Assembly (NCBI GenBank): GCA_021234535.1
Contig: CM037843.1
Location: 33,667,200 to 33,731,199 of the forward strand
Length of the DNA: 64,000 bases
Direction: 5' to 3'
Origin: Stichopus chloronotus
Lineage: Eukaryota > Echinodermata > Holothuroidea > Aspidochirotida > Stichopodidae
Shown here: piece by piece, positions 13,501 to 28,500 of the stretch
How positions within the stretch are numbered: position 1 is the stretch's first letter
Layout of the letters: the number at the start of each line of letters is the position of its first letter
The notes under the pieces: generated by a model
The model's input: only the letters and a program-made list of their open reading frames with translations
The model's database searches: none
Told to the model about the DNA's origin: nothing
Position numbers and translations under genes: made by a program

Positions 13501-16500
13501 ATTACAGCCATTTGTGTTTACGTGGAAATAATTTGTGACAAATATGTTTCATACTGGCCGTGAATGGGTAATATAAGCACAACAAAAACCACAGTTACTA
13601 CCTGCAAACCTTTAATGAGTTTGATATGGTTTAATAAGAAGACCACATGTGGAAAGTGGGAATCACTCTTGTATTGTAAAACTTCTTAAAGAAATGCTTT
13701 GTGAAGATGAGAGCTAGAGCATGGTCAAAGTTTCGGATGGTGGGTTTTTATTCTGTCAGTGATGTGTGTCTTTTCCAACTGTTACATGTAAGACGTGTAA
13801 TTTGGTATATTTGACCCTTCTTTTAATGATAACTTTGCAGGACAAATGTAAAAAAATGCCAATATAGATCTTTATGGAAACCCTGTCTGCAATTTATGTG
13901 TTAAGGTATTCAAGATGCATTTATCATTTAACATTGATCAGAAAGTTAGCTTCCCTTCCCCAAAATCACATGTATACATTCTTTGTAGTTAAAAATAATT
14001 TCCTCCGAATTTTCACCCCCCTTGGCATCTCACAATCGTCTCATACACCTTGTCTTTACCTTCTTTCATGAATCATGACAGAAAGATTTCTTGGATGTCT
14101 TGAACAGAACCTCTGGTTATTAGTCTCCTTACTCGACTCAAAATACAACGTACTTCATAATTGTTTGCATTTATTCTGTCTCTCGCAGAAATCGCAGATG
14201 GAAATCTTCGGGTGGGTTTGCTGCTCATCACTAGACTACGCAAGAGATTTGACTCAAAGGTGCAGTAAGAATGATGTATCCCCATGGGGATAGTACACCC
14301 ATGAAAAATTTGGGAGGTCATGGAATTTTTGGACTTTTGCCAGTGTCAGGCCTTTAAAGTCATGTAAAAGCATCATCTTGCTCCGAAAGTCGTAAAAGTG
14401 GTGTGATCTCATGGTTTATGGAAGTACGTGTATGATAATGTATTTTTCAAGTCCTTACTTCAAATACGGGTACATGGACTTTGTCTGAAAATCATGATGG
14501 AAATAGGTGAATAATTTCTGTAAAGGTCGTACTGTATGGGAGAGAAAATATTAGAGTGATGACATATATCTCATGTGTGTACGATATGCCATTCCCATTT
14601 GACATCTGTAAGGAACTTTAAAGCCAGATGTGACATGGTTAGTTGAAATTTATATCATGGCACAAATTTTAAACATTTCAACTCAAGAAAACTTAACCCA
14701 CTGTATGCTGTCAATAATTTGTCCCCCAACTTACTTGAATAATGAAATGCCCTATGTGATATTGGGAGATCTTCATTAGTAATGAATGTTTCCTCAAAAA
14801 TCTTGTTGTGCATTCTTTTCCCCTGCAAAATTAGGTAAAACATGTTAAATTGAAGGCCCTAAAGTAGTTCCTTTTTTTTTTTTACCACACTTGGTTCCTA
14901 TGTTTGTTGCCTGCCTTTTGTTTGTATCATTGAATTTCACTTGTTTAATGTCAAGAATTGAAACATTTTTTGTCTTTCTATGTAGCTCATTGCCACAAGT
15001 TACGACAGCCAGGCAATCAACGGTTCATTACACGGTGGTATGGAGCACAGTAATGGTTTCTACAATCCAACCAGAGAAGGAAGCATCCACAGCTTTGTGA
15101 GTTTATCATAAGTCAAATTTATCCACCTCCGAGCTTACCTGTCTTCACATTACCCCTGTAATTCCTTGTGACTGATAACCTTTGACACTGCTTTTGACAG
15201 AAGTATGGACTGCACCTCTTGCCCAGTCTACCATGCACAAACAAGCGTTTGCTGAAGTGGGCAAGGAATTTCCCTCCACTTAAATTTCTTTCCTTGTTGA
15301 AGAGATTTGAACTCGTCACTGACCTGGCCCAGTGCAACAACTGTACTCCATTTGCCATGCTAGTACAGTACTGGCAACCTTCTTATCCCCACCCAAAACA
15401 TTGTCTGGCATAAAGCAAACAAGTGAGCCCATCCCATTTTACCTCTGAAGTACAAGTCAGGAGTTCACTTTGAAATTGGAATCTCCTTTTGTGGTTGTTG
15501 CTGCTGGATATGTTAGGCAATAGTGGTGTTGTAGTAGGGAACATTAAAGTTTAATTGGTTGAATGCTCATTTTTCTTGTCTCTTTGTTTATGCTGTTCTT
15601 CTTGTGGTTAATATCATTGTCTTTGTGTATCCTTACGATTGTGCCTTGCAATTACAGGTTTCGGGCATATCAAACACCACGCAAGGCATGCTGCCTGACC
15701 TCTCGAACTCCCTTGACAGTGGCAGGTACAACAAGCTCAGGTCTGCCTCCTTCACTGAGAAACCAGAAACAGTTCTGCCTGGGGGCGCTTTTGGAACAGA
15801 GGAAAATTTAGAATCGATACCACAACAGCCAGGAGAAATTGTGGTAACTAGTTTGCTATTCAGTCTTTAACATTTTTCCATTTACAAAGGGGGAAGCCCA
15901 AGGTCATGTATTCTCTTGTATGATGGTGTCATAGTCATGCAGCACTCACACATTGTAAATATCAATGTGCTATGGTTCATCTGCTGAGAATGTTCTTGCC
16001 ATGGGAATGTTATGTGGTAGCTCCCTTTTGGTGCTAATTACGTCTTATCACAACATCAATGATAGAACTGGGTATACCTTGATGTGATTAAAGTTTTTTT
16101 TTTGCGGGGGATTATGTTGAGAAGTTAGTAATACCTTTAAAACCCAGTCTGTTGTAAAGGTATGGATCCCATGTGCCCTCCTCCTTTCCCACATACAAAG
16201 CTTGTCCCCTCTTAGTTTGAGTACTGTGTAACAGTGATTCATTGAAAGGTCATACTCAATGCATCCATGAGACAGATTAGATTCAACTGTTTGACAGGCA
16301 TCATCTAGCTGTGAAATGAATGTCACAAGGAGGTGTCACTTGGAAGTGTCACATGCTGACATCACGTAAATACATCAGATGGTGCATAGCAATGCTAGTG
16401 GGTGATATGGTTGTTCCCTGTTTGTCACTTCCTTAGCACTTATCTTCCCAACATTGTGTAATGCTCATTGCTCACAAAATGATTCCTTATAACTATTGCC

Positions 16501-19500
16501 CATCAGTTCCGAACCATTACTACCCTTTTAGAGATTTAGTCCTTCATGCCTATTTCTCTTAACACACTCTTGACTTGGAGCAATCACACCTCTGGCATTT
16601 TTAAGGTCACAATCTATTCGTTCTGCCAGATCTCTCTGCCATAGAAACGAATGTTAGGGTAGAAAGACTGAGCAGTAGGTTGCAGGTTCAGTGACATTCA
16701 ATATTCAAACCTCCAGTCAGTCTATAGGCTTCATTATTACTGGTAAAGCTGATGATCGTATTTTATCACTTATGGTTACTCAGAAACCGCTACTGTGATT
16801 CATCATTTCTTTTGTATTCCTTCCTCCTCTCCAGTCTACCACTCACCTAGACGCAGAGAGAGTCTTGCAACACAAAGGAGGAGATTTCCAGATGAGCGGG
16901 AATGTCCCGTTAGATGTTGAGATGTCTAAGACGCTCCTCAATAATCATGATGAGAATGGAAACCAGTTTCATGTAGGCCCCTCCTCACTTAATTTTCTCA
17001 ACACAGTCTATCTGTTAAAAACACTTTGGGATTAAATCACTACCTCAAACTATACCTGCACTCACGCACGATCAGTGGGCGGCAAATGTTGAGCCTAAGG
17101 CTTTCCTCTTGAATGTTTTTAATACATAGGTTGTGTGGAGACAGGTAACTTTTGTCTTTCATAAAAACCAGGTAACCAGGTAACTTTTGGGATTTACCTC
17201 ACTGATCTCTTACCTGCCTCTTACATGCTGAAAAACTTCCACAGCCTTCACTCACTGGTATAATACTACACTGCACCCTCAGTTACTCTAGTTCCTAGGT
17301 CACAACCCTGTCACCACATCCCTCCAAATCAAGCATTCAGGAGGGAGCACTGTGCCTTTTTTATCTTTGTTTTGCTAGTTATTTTGGCCAATGCAGATTT
17401 CTGACAGCTCTCACTGTCATTATTTCTCAGAATCAGGTGCTCTTGTAAACTATTTTTATTTTTTTTGTTACAGTGTATTCAGTTAATCTGTTCCGTAATC
17501 TTGTGTAAGTTGTAAACTTGCTGTTGTTAATTACATTATTCAGTCTGGTATAATGTTGCAATGTGCCCATCTGAGTTACCAGCCAATCTGTCGTCTTCTG
17601 AATCAGTCTTTCACATTAAAATAAAGGAGGGAAGGATACCAGGGAGGTGGCGGGGCAGTGGGGATTACAGTGCATGAGTCCTAGTTCTCAAATGTTACAA
17701 GTTTTGATAGTCAGATCAAATGTGTTGATGACAAAAATGAGAAGTCTCAACCAACAACAGGCTAACCATAGGCCCAGATATTCTCACTTCCCTATAATAT
17801 TCATAATTTTTAGGTGAACAATTCTGTGACTGGACCCCCACCGCCAAGCTCTGTGGAGGAGAGGTTGAAGAGCTTACTAGAGATGCCCAATCCAGGAGGA
17901 TACACAGACCCAAATGACAACCAGGTATTAAAATCAGGCTCTAGCTTAGGGTTGCCAACCTGCAGTTCACAAAGAAGCATCATGCAGCTACTTAATCACC
18001 TTTTACACAAAAATAAAAACTAGAGAGAATGTGAAAAAAAACTGAAGAGAGGGCAAGTAATAAAGATTTTATCAGTATGAAAGAAAGTGGTTGAAAAACA
18101 TAATATCCATGTCAACAAGTCTGTGTCAATTAATATAGTGAAACAAGATAATGGCCATTTTTTATCAAGGGTTGTTATGCCTTTGCTTCCTTTATGTACA
18201 AGTCTTAGACCTTGCTAAACCTTCAGTAAAGTTGCAGAACCTACCCCCCATCCCTTTGGTCGAACCTCCCATGTACCCCATGAACACTCCTATATAACTC
18301 TGTACACTCTTGAAATTTGTTGTAGCACCCATTGACAATTGTTTGCTTCAATCCATACCTCGAGAGTGCTTGCATCTAAAGAGAAGAAAAGGAGAGGTTG
18401 AGCTTGAAACCTGTGCGACCCTCGACCCGGTTCAAAGGTGGCAATGTGGCCCCTCGGTTTAAAAAGATTGACAATCCCTGCTCTAGTTGTTTGTTGGGTT
18501 ATTTTCACAGCCATGGAAATACTATCTCAGAGTACAGGAAGTCCACGTCCTTGAAAAGGTCAATTGTACAAAATCTGGGAGTCTCTATCCTTTCCAACAG
18601 CTATCACTTCCCATCCTTTGCTCGTCATCGATCTAGAATCAAGGAAAATGTATCCCTCGCCAAAGATATTAATGACAAATTCGGTGGTACCCATCACCCA
18701 AAGAAGAGCTTAATCTCCCGTGGTCTCTCGGAAACAGTCGACAAGGGATTTTGTGAGGAAATTACGTAGGGAGTTTTTTCATGCTGGTATTCGTTGGATT
18801 TGTGTGGTAATTACAATATTTTTACCACGTTTACATCTTTTCTTTTTCCATTTAGGTCGCTTTGTAGGATTACCAGAAGTACCATCCTAATCTAGTGAAC
18901 GAATGCAACACGGACTAATGGCCAAAATCGATAATCACGAAAATAACGCTTAATCGCACCCTGTGGGTTGAATGAAAATTTCTGGATGCTGCACACTGTG
19001 AAAACAATTTGACATAATTGATTTGTGATCTCTGCCTAAGTCTGTTGTACCTGAACAATTGTTGTACACTCTGCTGAGGTCACCACAGTCTCTAGTTTTA
19101 CCAGAAACATTTTTCCTTTGAAAATTTCCAAACTGTCATTTTTTTTTCTTATTTTTCTGATCAGGATGAAGGTGAAATTCTTGAATTGCCGCCTCCAGAT
19201 TCAAGCGTCTTCCTTGGGGAGGAGGGCAGTTTCGAAGACGAGGACAGACTCCAAGCAATGTTGGAAGATCCGGATAATTTTGATGATTATCCAAAAGACT
19301 GGGACAGATATGTCTCAGGTTATGTGGTAAGCTACAATCAGAAACAAAAATAAAAATTGGATGATTTCTTTGTTAAAGGCAGACTTTGGAAGGTATCTTG
19401 GTAGCTATGAAAATACCTCAGTTCCATCCATGTCTTTTTTTTCCCCTGAAAAGTCCTATTTTTCCTCACTTTGTTTTTCCAATGATTTTGTCAGTGTGTG

Positions 19501-22500
19501 ACAGCAAGAGACATTCTTGTCCCTGATCTTGTGCCTGAATGATCCAGGTATATCAACATTTCTCTGTGTTGCAGAACAACTGACTTGCAATGATCTTATG
19601 TCAGCCATTTTAAGAATTTCCAAGACAGTGTATAGAGGTAAACCCTTTCCAGTTTTCATTTTTAGCACTCCCAGTATCCAAACTGTATAAAGAACATTGG
19701 TCATTTGGATAATGAAGTATTCCCATTACGAGTGCCTTTAACAGTAGTATGAAATGTCTCTAATTAATACAGTTTGATTCCTTTTGAACAATTCCATATG
19801 TGTTTTCCCTGACTGGCAATGTATTAGGTAATGCCAAACAAATGGAAAATTTGTTTTTTCTTCATTTTTGGTTCCTTGCATCAGCAAAAGGAACCTATGC
19901 AGTCAGGTTGGCTTGATGTTGTGTGTTTGTGTGTGTGTGTGTGCATCTGTTACACTTGCTCAGGTACGCTCTAACTCAATAGGGGAAAGTCAGATGAAAA
20001 TGAAACTTGGTATGTAGGTTTGCCATATTGCCAAGGTATGCCCTATCATTTTTGGTGGAGGTCAAAGGTCAGCTGGGGACACTTGGGGCAAAACTTCCTG
20101 ATTTTGTGACACGTGCTTGGGTAGGCTCTAACTCCATAGTGGAAAGTCAGATGAAAGTCAAACTTAGTATGTAGGTTTGCCATATTGAGAAGGTGTGCCC
20201 TATTGTTTTTGTGGGAGGTCAAACGTCATCTGGGGGAACTGGGGGCAAAGTCTGAAAACCTTGTTATGCTACGGAGTATGGATGCTTATATGTTTCATCA
20301 GTCCCCCTCCAGTGAATCATGGAAGTACTGCTTGAAGAAGCAGCAGTGCTGTTGGAAGTACTAGTGGTGGTCACACCAGACAAGTTTTGGCTGGATCAGT
20401 TTGCATCCTTGTGCTCTAGTGCTGATGTGTGCATTGATGTAAATGGCTTTTAATTAGTGAGGTGGGCAAGACACAACTAGAAAACTTGTACTTGCAAGGC
20501 AAGTACTAATCGAAGCCACTGGATGTGGTGTTGTGTAGGTAATTGCCATTGGGGTTGGGAGTGGTATGCGCATTGCCAATGTACAGGTTAGAGGGCAATA
20601 TATCTGCCAGAGGTGTGAGACATGTTATTCCCAAACACACAAAATGATGATAGTAAGGACCAGTCAGAATAGGTTGGTACATAAAAGGCTACAGTAACTG
20701 AGAAGGTTTGGAGAGACTGGGCCTAGGCCTCACAATACACCCTTGCCTGTAACACACCAATTTACGAATTACAGCGGTAACATTACTTGGTCACGTTCGT
20801 TAGGCAGAGCCTTTAGCTAGTCTATGTTGATATCGCTAAATTCCCCTGTGATAATACTAATACGTCTAGGCTACTACTACTAGCTGCCTGAAACTTGAAA
20901 TGTATTTACGCCTCCAGAGATAACCCTTTGATCAAGAGTCTAGTTTAATGATTGTCGAATCTTTTCTCCTTCAAAAACTGTGGAATGTGACGATGGATTT
21001 CAAAGTACCTTTGGTTTCGTTGGTTTGCAGCTGCTACAACAGGCAATATAACGTGAATGTACTGTATTCTATACTGCGAACAGAACGCAGTGCAGACGTG
21101 CACACATGACTATGGTCCTTGCACTGGCAAAGGGAAGAACGCTCAGTACTGTGTTATGTACTACATACGTAAGGCAAAAGCCGTACCTCTTACCTACAAT
21201 TTGGATGTTATGCTGCGTAACGTCTTGCATCTCTGCTCATTGTACTGAAATGCTACTACAGTTCCCGGGAAGAATTCAAAAGCTCCATTCGCTACGCAGG
21301 ACATTCGAGATATCATGCCTGCGGAATGGGGTCATTGTTCTTCGCTCTGTACTGAATTTACGAAAAACGCTACGTGTCGTATCATTGCAGGGTTGAAAAG
21401 TTGTGTCCGTTCAGTAGGCGATTTGCAAAATTGGTAGAGCAATCTCTACAATCGAAGCTGTGGTTTCGATTAATGAAAGAAAATAAGTCAGATGGTCTTC
21501 TTACCAGTGGAAATTTGACTCCATGAGTCCCTCCAGGGCCTGTGCTGTCAGTGTTGGGTGGACTGGCATAGATGTAATAAGCCTTATTGCAATTTGCAGA
21601 ACCCCTTCTCTTGGGCTTTAAATGAAAGATTCACAGCTGTTTGTGCTTTGGAAAATGAATGGGATATTGCTGTATATTGTCAGAATCAACATCTTCAATT
21701 CATTGCATTAATTGAAATGACTTTTTTGATATTTATGAACTCCAGCATATCATTTTACATTATGATTATTCCAAGTGCAAGGAACCATACAGCCTTTGGG
21801 CTGTTGTGAAATTATGCAAATTACTTCTCCTCTTACAGATTGTATCTAACACTGTTAATGGTTGGTCACGTTAGTGCTATGGAAGTGGTTCTATGTGGAT
21901 GCATGTTTGTCATGTTTGGGGTCCAATGTCTGAAATGGGTCATTTTATAAAAGCTTGAAATATCTTTTTTTCTCTACAGATTTTATGTTACAAAAGTGAG
22001 AGGGTTCATCGTCAAGAATGGGCCATATGGGCTATTGTATAAACTAATGCAAAATGCTCCTTTTATTTCATAATTTACATTATATACTGTACATCTGTGC
22101 AAGGAACAGCAGTGCACTTGGGCTCATTTTTTATTTTTCTATTTCTATTGGGAAAATTAGTGATTTCAAGAGTAAATAGGAAGCTTTTCTCCTACCCACC
22201 TGTCCCCTGATCTGACCACGAGGGTTTGAAGCTGCCTGGATGAGAAGAGAGTTAATTCTCTTTTGTTTCATCGATTCACTTCTGTTTGTTGAATTCCACT
22301 TTTCAGCCTTCCCATGCCACAGAAAAGAGAGAAGGCCCCAGGGCACAAGTGATGTTGGAAAGATCACCAAGTCCTAACAGTGTAACTCACTATCAAGAAC
22401 CATTTTTTCATGGCCCACCAAGAGAGCATCTTGGACCATCCATGGTAACCTCAGTACAGGGCCAACCAATTCCAGGATACAGTAACAGGTAACAGTTAGA

Positions 22501-25500
22501 TTATACATGGGCAACATAAAAACTGTTACAGCAGTATTCAAGCTCTGGTTATTTCATTTCAAGCCCATGAAATGAGCTGTGAAATCGTAATAAAACCTTT
22601 TGGATGACTTTGTCAAGATACGTTTTTTATCTGAACAGCCCTCCAATGAAAGGAAGCCTTTAAGGGACATTTGCTGTAGTATCAGTCATTGTTAGGTTGC
22701 CTTGCAAGGGAAGTGGTCAGGTAAAAAAAGGGAAGTATGTGTTGCTTGTTATTACAATTAACATAAAGTATATTTATTTCAAATGTATGTGATGAAGGCA
22801 CAAATTTTTTGACAGATTCAATCAGACACGTAGACAAAACACTTCAAACCAAAAATTTACATGTTTGGTTTCCCGAAAAGGTAATCTACGGAGCGACTTG
22901 AGTAGACATGCAAAAACGTGGGAGAGAATGGGACATGCAACGTCGCAAGCGACTATGAAACGTATTCCAAAGTTGGCCTCCGATACCTTTGAATGTGATT
23001 GCTATATTTGCAACTCTGTATGGTGTCCCTGTTAAGCGTATGTAATGATAGATGAGCTGTGCCAAGTCAAAGACGTTAGTTTGGTGGCTGGCTGCTTATT
23101 GCGTTGTCTGGGTTGCAGGAGTTGTTACTATCAATTATTGCAAGTTATGTGGTTCTTTGAATGTTAGGGGTCCTCCCACAAGAGTACAATTAAGAATATT
23201 ATACTAACTATTATGTACTGAAAATATCAGTAGTATTTACAGCTACAATACTTTAATCACTTTACATCCAGGAACATTTTAAGGATCGTGCTCTCACATG
23301 TATGATTCCATGTAATCTAAATGAAACTTCACCTGAAATTTGATTAATTTTAGCAACGGCACAACAAAGCAATAAAGTTTAAAATATAAGAGCACAGCAG
23401 TGAAATCTCAAATACTAATTATTTATTGCTCCTTCCATAATCATATTTCTGAAAAAAAAAAAGTGAATTAACCAGATAATCCTTTGGGGAAACAGTAATT
23501 ATTTTTGTTTGGATTGATAAGTGAAATACGAATTGTCTGCAATAATAACATCACACCTATCGACTCCAAATTTCTTTACATGATGAAGACAACTCTTGGG
23601 CTTTCAATATTTAAGAGACAAATGGTATTTGCATTGCTGTAAATGCTACTGCATTGTCAAGATTACATTTCTGCATGACTGTTTGATCCAAAATTTTAGT
23701 TTTTGTTATTTTTGTCAAGTACTCACAAAAATTGGTCAAGGATTGCTGGTCAAAAAAGTTGGTAGGATATGGTGTCTGCTTTGAAGTGTGCAAGATAAAT
23801 GAGCAAGTGATCACTAACATTCTCCAAAGGCATTGCTTAACATGCGGTTGTGCAAAGAAGTGCACAATGCTAGAGGAATGCTTAACTTTCATTTCGGTGT
23901 CAGTTTCAGCAACATTTGGCAACAATATTCGGTGATCTCATTGTCTATGGGTTTATCAACATTGGAGGATGAGGATAATCATTTTTTATTCCTTTACGAA
24001 GATAGAAGGAATCTATGCAATGGCAATGTCATGTGTGTGATTGTTTGTGAAACGCTGCTCGTAAACGCAATATCTTAGGAAGGGTAACCTTGACTGATCT
24101 CATACTTGGTGTGTGGATTGACAAAATGAGTAGATGATTCCTATTGCTTTTGGTAGAGGTCAAAGGTCTTTTTAGGTCACCAGAGGTCAAACTGCAAAGA
24201 CCTTGTAAAGACAGTATCTCCAGAAGGGTAACCTTGGCTGATCTCAAACAGACTGTGTGGGTTGTCCATTCTGAGTAGATGTACGCTATTGCTTTTGGTG
24301 GCGGTCAAAGGTCATTTGATGTCACCACAAGTCAAAATCTTGTAAACTTTCATATAACTCAAGGGGTGTAACTGTGAGAGATTTCATACTTAGCAGTGCA
24401 TTGCCCATATTGAATAGATGATTTCTATCAATTTTTGCACCTATTGCTTTAGGTTAAAGGTCATTCTGAGTCAAAAGCTTGTTACCATGATGTTTCAAGA
24501 AGAATAAGCTGTGATTGATCTCATGCAAGTCATGTGGGTAATTCATGTTTGTTATAATGTAACCAAGGCTAGGAATCACTACGCTTTTCTGTTTTAACCT
24601 TCTCTGATTGAACAAATTTACTTTGGTGGTTAAATTTATCCAACAGATCTCGTTCGCAACCTTTACCTCAGTATTTAAACCGATCAGGAAGCATGGCCGG
24701 TGTTGTGTACAGTGAGGAAGAAGCTCACCAGGGTTACTCTGGACATGAGGTATGTTCCTGTGTTATCAATTTGGAGACTTTGGTGCATGGTAACAGTAAC
24801 TCTACAGTCAAATAAGTTCGTGGATGTCATACTTTGATTTATTTTACCCTCCGTTTGGTCCAGTGGAAGAGATGGAGTGGTGATTTGTATTTACATTGTA
24901 AACTATTCCTCAATGCTTGGATTAAAGGTAAATGATCAATGGAAGCATAACTAGTTGTTCTCAGGTCTGCAGGAGGTGAGGAAATTTGTCCATGTTTTAA
25001 AAAAAAAGGGTGTCAGGAAAGCATTTGGTCAAGTTAACACATTCTGAGCATTAGTTCAATGCACAAGTCAAAGCAAGGCGGGTTACGTTAAAACTTCTGC
25101 ATATTTTGTGAAAGACAATTTTTAGTTTTGAAAAGTCTGAGATGCAGCATGTCTTATTGTGGCATGTCATTTATTGAGTTAAGTGTATGTTCAATTTGCA
25201 ATATTTCAAAACTTTTGAAGAGGAATGCAACTTGTATCTACTCTTTTCAAAACTCCCAATTTTCAGTGCATCATTTGGAACAACCACTGAAGCAATTAAA
25301 ATATTTGCCCCGGACACTCAAGTTGCTTTGCACTCATGAAAGCAGCAAGAGTAGAATTTCAATAGCTTGTGAGATACATACTTTCATTCCTTCATATCCC
25401 TTGCTTTTGTCACCAAACAGGGTGTCCTGCCGCTCACTGCAGATGGTACAACATCCTACAACGAGAGGCGTCTTCCAACTTACCAAGATCACATGCAAAG

Positions 25501-28500
25501 GAGAATGAATGGCTCATTACAAAGGCTTAAGTCGTCTGGTTCAAGTCCGCATTCCAGTGGATATGACTCCAGGGGCCAGGTGTCCCCCAGCATGTCACGT
25601 TCCCAGGAAGTGAGGTCAAATTTCAAACAATTGAGGAATGGATTTCACAGACACCAGTCAGAAAGACCTCGCTCGATGCAACAACAGTATTATGAGTCTG
25701 TGCATGGGGGTGATTTCGGGGGAAGTGACGTAATGAATAGCACTTTTCCACAGAGTCAACAAAGTCTTTTGGAAAATGGTCAGCTTCCCCAAGGTTACAA
25801 TCCTCACATAACCCTGGCAAGCAGCTCCCCTGGCGTGGAGAGTTACCGTTATCCACCTCAGACAAAGTTTCATGTCCCCGGGTCTTCTCCCTCATGGAAG
25901 AGGCCCAGTTTGGGTGAGACCACGTCAGATTTTCCTCAAGACTACGAGTTTTACTCTGAATCATCCACCCGTTCCCACACACCCGAATTACCGGCTCTGT
26001 CCCCAACAGAGACTCCACCACAGTCGCCACCCACGAGCAAGAAAACCCGGTCTCTCAGCACAGACCATGGTAGAGTCAGCCAGAATTCAAGCAAGTCTCC
26101 AGGTTCCTTGAGGAGGAGCCGAGAGATGTCAAGAAACAAGAGGAACGTCGATAAGAGATCGAACCCGAGGAGGACAGCGGGGGAACCTAAGACATCTGCT
26201 GCAAAAAGAACTGGAGTTAAAAGCAAGAGGAGAAATAATAAGGGGAACAAACAAGACTCTCCAGAAAGTAGGAGATCACTCAGAGGTGTGTTAATGTATG
26301 TTGAAGCTGAAGCACTTCATTCAGTAATGAATCATTGCTATGTAAAACATTGTCACTCACCTGAATTTTGTAAACAAAGAGATTTTCTCATTTAATTCTT
26401 AGTCTTTGCCATCTTTAATTTGAGAAATATTTATATGTTAACAAAGGAACCAACCGTGAGAAATAAATCATTGAAATGGTACAAAGAAATGCTCTCTTTC
26501 AGCCTGCAAAGCAGATAAGGCATTGTTTGGCATAATTCTTCTTTCATGAGTACTGTTAGATCTATGCAAGAATGAAGGATATGTTCTCCATTCTGCCCTC
26601 AGTTAGTAGTTGGTGGACAGCGATTTTTCCAAAGGATATGTTGTGTTGTTAACATCATCACTGCCCCTTACTTTCAGGCAGATCAGATTTGTCAATTGAC
26701 CAGTGGAGAGACCATGCTCTGTGGTCTTGGCTGCACTAGGTATAGCATCACTCTTGAACAATGTTATGTTTAGTTGAGTCTTTAGAGCAAAGGCCATTCC
26801 CAGTGGTTACAGTAATGTCTAGTACCTCAGAAAATTGTAAGCTCATTTTCCTTTCTCTCCCCCTCTGTCTCTACCTCCCACTTTCCCTCAAAGTGTGAGT
26901 AAGGCGGTAGGTGTCAGATAAGGGGCAACCTGTGTTTTCACTCATTGGGTGTCCACACAAGAGAGTTATAAGTAATTTCTTTCCTAAAATGGACATGAGC
27001 TGGGTGTTAAACATGCTTTATGCTGTCTCCCCATCTGTCATGCAGGATGTATCATGCTGAAGCTTTTAGAAATGATACCATTTCTTTTCTTGGGTACTTC
27101 CTTTTCTCAACAGCCCTCCCTTCTTTGCCTCTCCACCGTGTCCAAGAGAGGCCAGAGGATTTTGATTCTGATTCCGACGATTCGTCCAGACTTCATCCCA
27201 GCATGGATCTTCCCCCTCATCTGAAGGAAGAAGAGGCATTATCAACCAAGGAGAACACCATTGTGGCGCCCTCGTCTCCTGTGGCTGCAAGTGTCAGGGA
27301 GCAGGAGGGAGCAGAGATTGATACAATTAGGGAACAGCTTACATCCCTGGAGAACATGTACAAAGAAATGCTGAAGGTAGTAGGAGCAAAGAATGCAGAA
27401 ACCAAAACGTCACCTCGTGGACATTCTGGTAGCCTGAAAAAGGGTTATGGCATCACCAGATCAGGGAGTAAAGTTAAACGTAAGTCACCACTTCCTTGTT
27501 TCTTTGTTCCAAAGAGCTTGCTATAATTCTTTTTGTATGTGAATGCTAGGAGACGAACATGTTCATTATACTTGTCACTACTGAAAGCAGAAGTCTGGAT
27601 TTGTATCTATCCAGTTAACTGGGTAGGATGTACATATCCGTCCTGTGCTAACTACACGCTGCTGCATAGGACGGATATTTACGTCCTATCATGTATGCAC
27701 AAAACTATCTCACAAAACCCCTGTTAGTCAACAATACAACCTTGAATGATCGTTCGCCGTGCACAACAAATGTTCTAGCCCTGTTATCTGTTTGCTATTA
27801 GCCACAGGACGGATATAGGCATCCTCAAATTGCACGTTGATCAAGTAAGTAGAACATCTTCTTGCGCTTGTTGCATTGGTTAAATGTCTCTCTACAAGGA
27901 CCTTGTAGGTGTGTTTCTTTTCCTGTACCAGTATTGCAATGGCTCCCTTAAAGCATTTCATAAAAGCAGAATTTTCGACCTAAACAGTTTTGCAGGGTTT
28001 GTTTTACTAGAATTTCGAGTCAGATAATGAAGCAAGAAGAACGTGTGGAATTTGTGATTTAAATCCCCTACAAATAAGATAAAGGGTATTTCATTGGCAT
28101 GTATTTGCTTCAGAAAAGAACAAAAAGAATGTGATGAAATATTTTTGTGCTAATTACTCACTATGTATTATTTTTCTGATGTTAAGTTGAAATTTAGGAA
28201 AAGAGACATTTTTACAAAAGTTAATTCCACAGTGCTCTGTAAGTTATGACATTTAATTTCTGCCGTTAACTGATTAATGCATTAGTTTCCATCACACTTG
28301 CTCAAATATTTAAAATCTGGTTTCTCAATTTATGACGGATTTCATATTAAGTCTTCTTGTGACACAAGAAGGTCATAAAATAAATAAAAATTATTTCACT
28401 GCTCTCCATGTGACTAGTGTATATTGAAAATATTCACACCTGTTGGCTTCAAGTCCTATGTTAGATTAGGAATCAGATAATTCAAATGTTAATCAGGGTT

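Noticed and set aside
25623..26250. - strand frames of 99 and 135 codons opposite exon 12
   Set aside because: They are shadows of the large coding exon, with no domain and a hydrophobic run produced by its basic/Ser-rich complement.
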